From: JBNGDW01 sp049975325
GTDB taxonomy: Bacteria > Cloacimonadota > Cloacimonadia > JGIOTU-2 > JBNGDW01
Length of the DNA: 13,252 bases
Assembly (NCBI GenBank): GCA_049975325.1
Contig: JBNGDW010000043.1
Location: 1 to 13,252, forward strand
Direction: 5' to 3'
Shown: positions 13,201 through 13,252 of the stretch, piece by piece
How the letters are laid out: each line of letters opens with the position of its first letter
How positions within the stretch are numbered: position 1 is the first letter of the stretch
Made by a program: the position numbers and the translations under genes
The notes under the pieces: generated by a model
The model's input: the letters and a program-made list of their open reading frames with translations, nothing else
The model's database searches: none
Told to the model about the DNA's origin: nothing

Positions 13201-13244
13201 CTTGTCCGCCTACTGGCGGAAACTTGTCCGCCTACTGGCGGAAA
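13201..13244 (+). repeat. Tandem 22-bp repeat, each unit with a TCCGCC-TACT-GGCGGA palindrome
   Basis: Two identical 22-base units (13201-13222 and 13223-13244) each hold a perfect 6-bp stem with loop TACT (13205-13220 and 13227-13242). A third unit begins with CTTG at 13245 and then departs. More copies may lie beyond the window end. Each unit could form a hairpin in either strand. Confidence 0.85.
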
Positions 13245-13252
13245 CTTGACAG

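Noticed and set aside
13201..13252. Possible CRISPR array start in the tandem 22-bp units
   Set aside because: The units are directly adjacent with no unique spacers, and no cas gene is present; they are a simple tandem palindromic repeat.

Overview
The window holds one long minus-strand gene cluster, about 12.7 kb, from an AT-rich anaerobic bacterium. I see no convincing gene on the plus strand. Signs that the source is bacterial are purine-rich Shine-Dalgarno sites before most genes, a two-subunit class I fumarase, sucCD and S23-type four-helix-bundle genes. The oxygen-sensitive enzymes (class I fumarase, 2-oxoacid:ferredoxin oxidoreductase, HdrABC) point to an anaerobe. The phylum cannot be fixed from the sequence. 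The style, with S23-type genes and short dispersed repeats in an AT-rich background, is what I would expect of uncultured groups or sulfate-reducer relatives, but that is a guess.

Layout in the direction of transcription (high to low coordinates): a repeat-rich leader (12964-13252); sucC and sucD (succinyl-CoA synthetase); a HEPN/MNT nucleotidyltransferase pair of toxin-antitoxin type, joined to sucD by a 4-nt ATGA overlap; the two fumarase subunits, separated by a 30-bp imperfect inverted repeat; korD-korA-korB-korC (four-subunit 2-oxoacid, probably 2-oxoglutarate, ferredoxin oxidoreductase); hdrC-hdrB-hdrA; an S23-type four-helix-bundle gene enclosed by 21-bp inverted repeats; mvhD; a [2Fe-2S] plus two [4Fe-4S] protein; and, at the window edge, a second S23-type gene interrupted by a TGA.

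The metabolic genes fit together as the fumarate/succinate/2-oxoglutarate arm of a TCA cycle run reductively or reversibly. Fumarase links malate and fumarate, SucCD links succinate and succinyl-CoA, and KorABCD adds CO2 to succinyl-CoA using reduced ferredoxin, or runs the other way. HdrABC-MvhD is the electron-bifurcating module known to make or use reduced ferredoxin in methanogens, and homologues occur in many anaerobic bacteria. No hydrogenase, formate dehydrogenase or FlxABC partner is present, so the Fe-S protein at 219-905 is the best local candidate for a docking electron carrier. Its [2Fe-2S] motif resembles SdhB/TfrB, which raises the possibility of a link to fumarate/succinate redox chemistry beyond the window edge.

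Several small accessory units have settled in the operon without breaking its reading direction: the HEPN/MNT pair, the inverted-repeat-bounded S23 cassette, an inverted repeat between fumA and fumB, copies of an ACACAAAG-type repeat, and copies of a TCCGCC-N4-GGCGGA palindrome, two of them inside coding sequence. The S23 cassette resembles the intervening sequences of 23S rRNA genes but sits in a protein operon, and is the most unusual item here.
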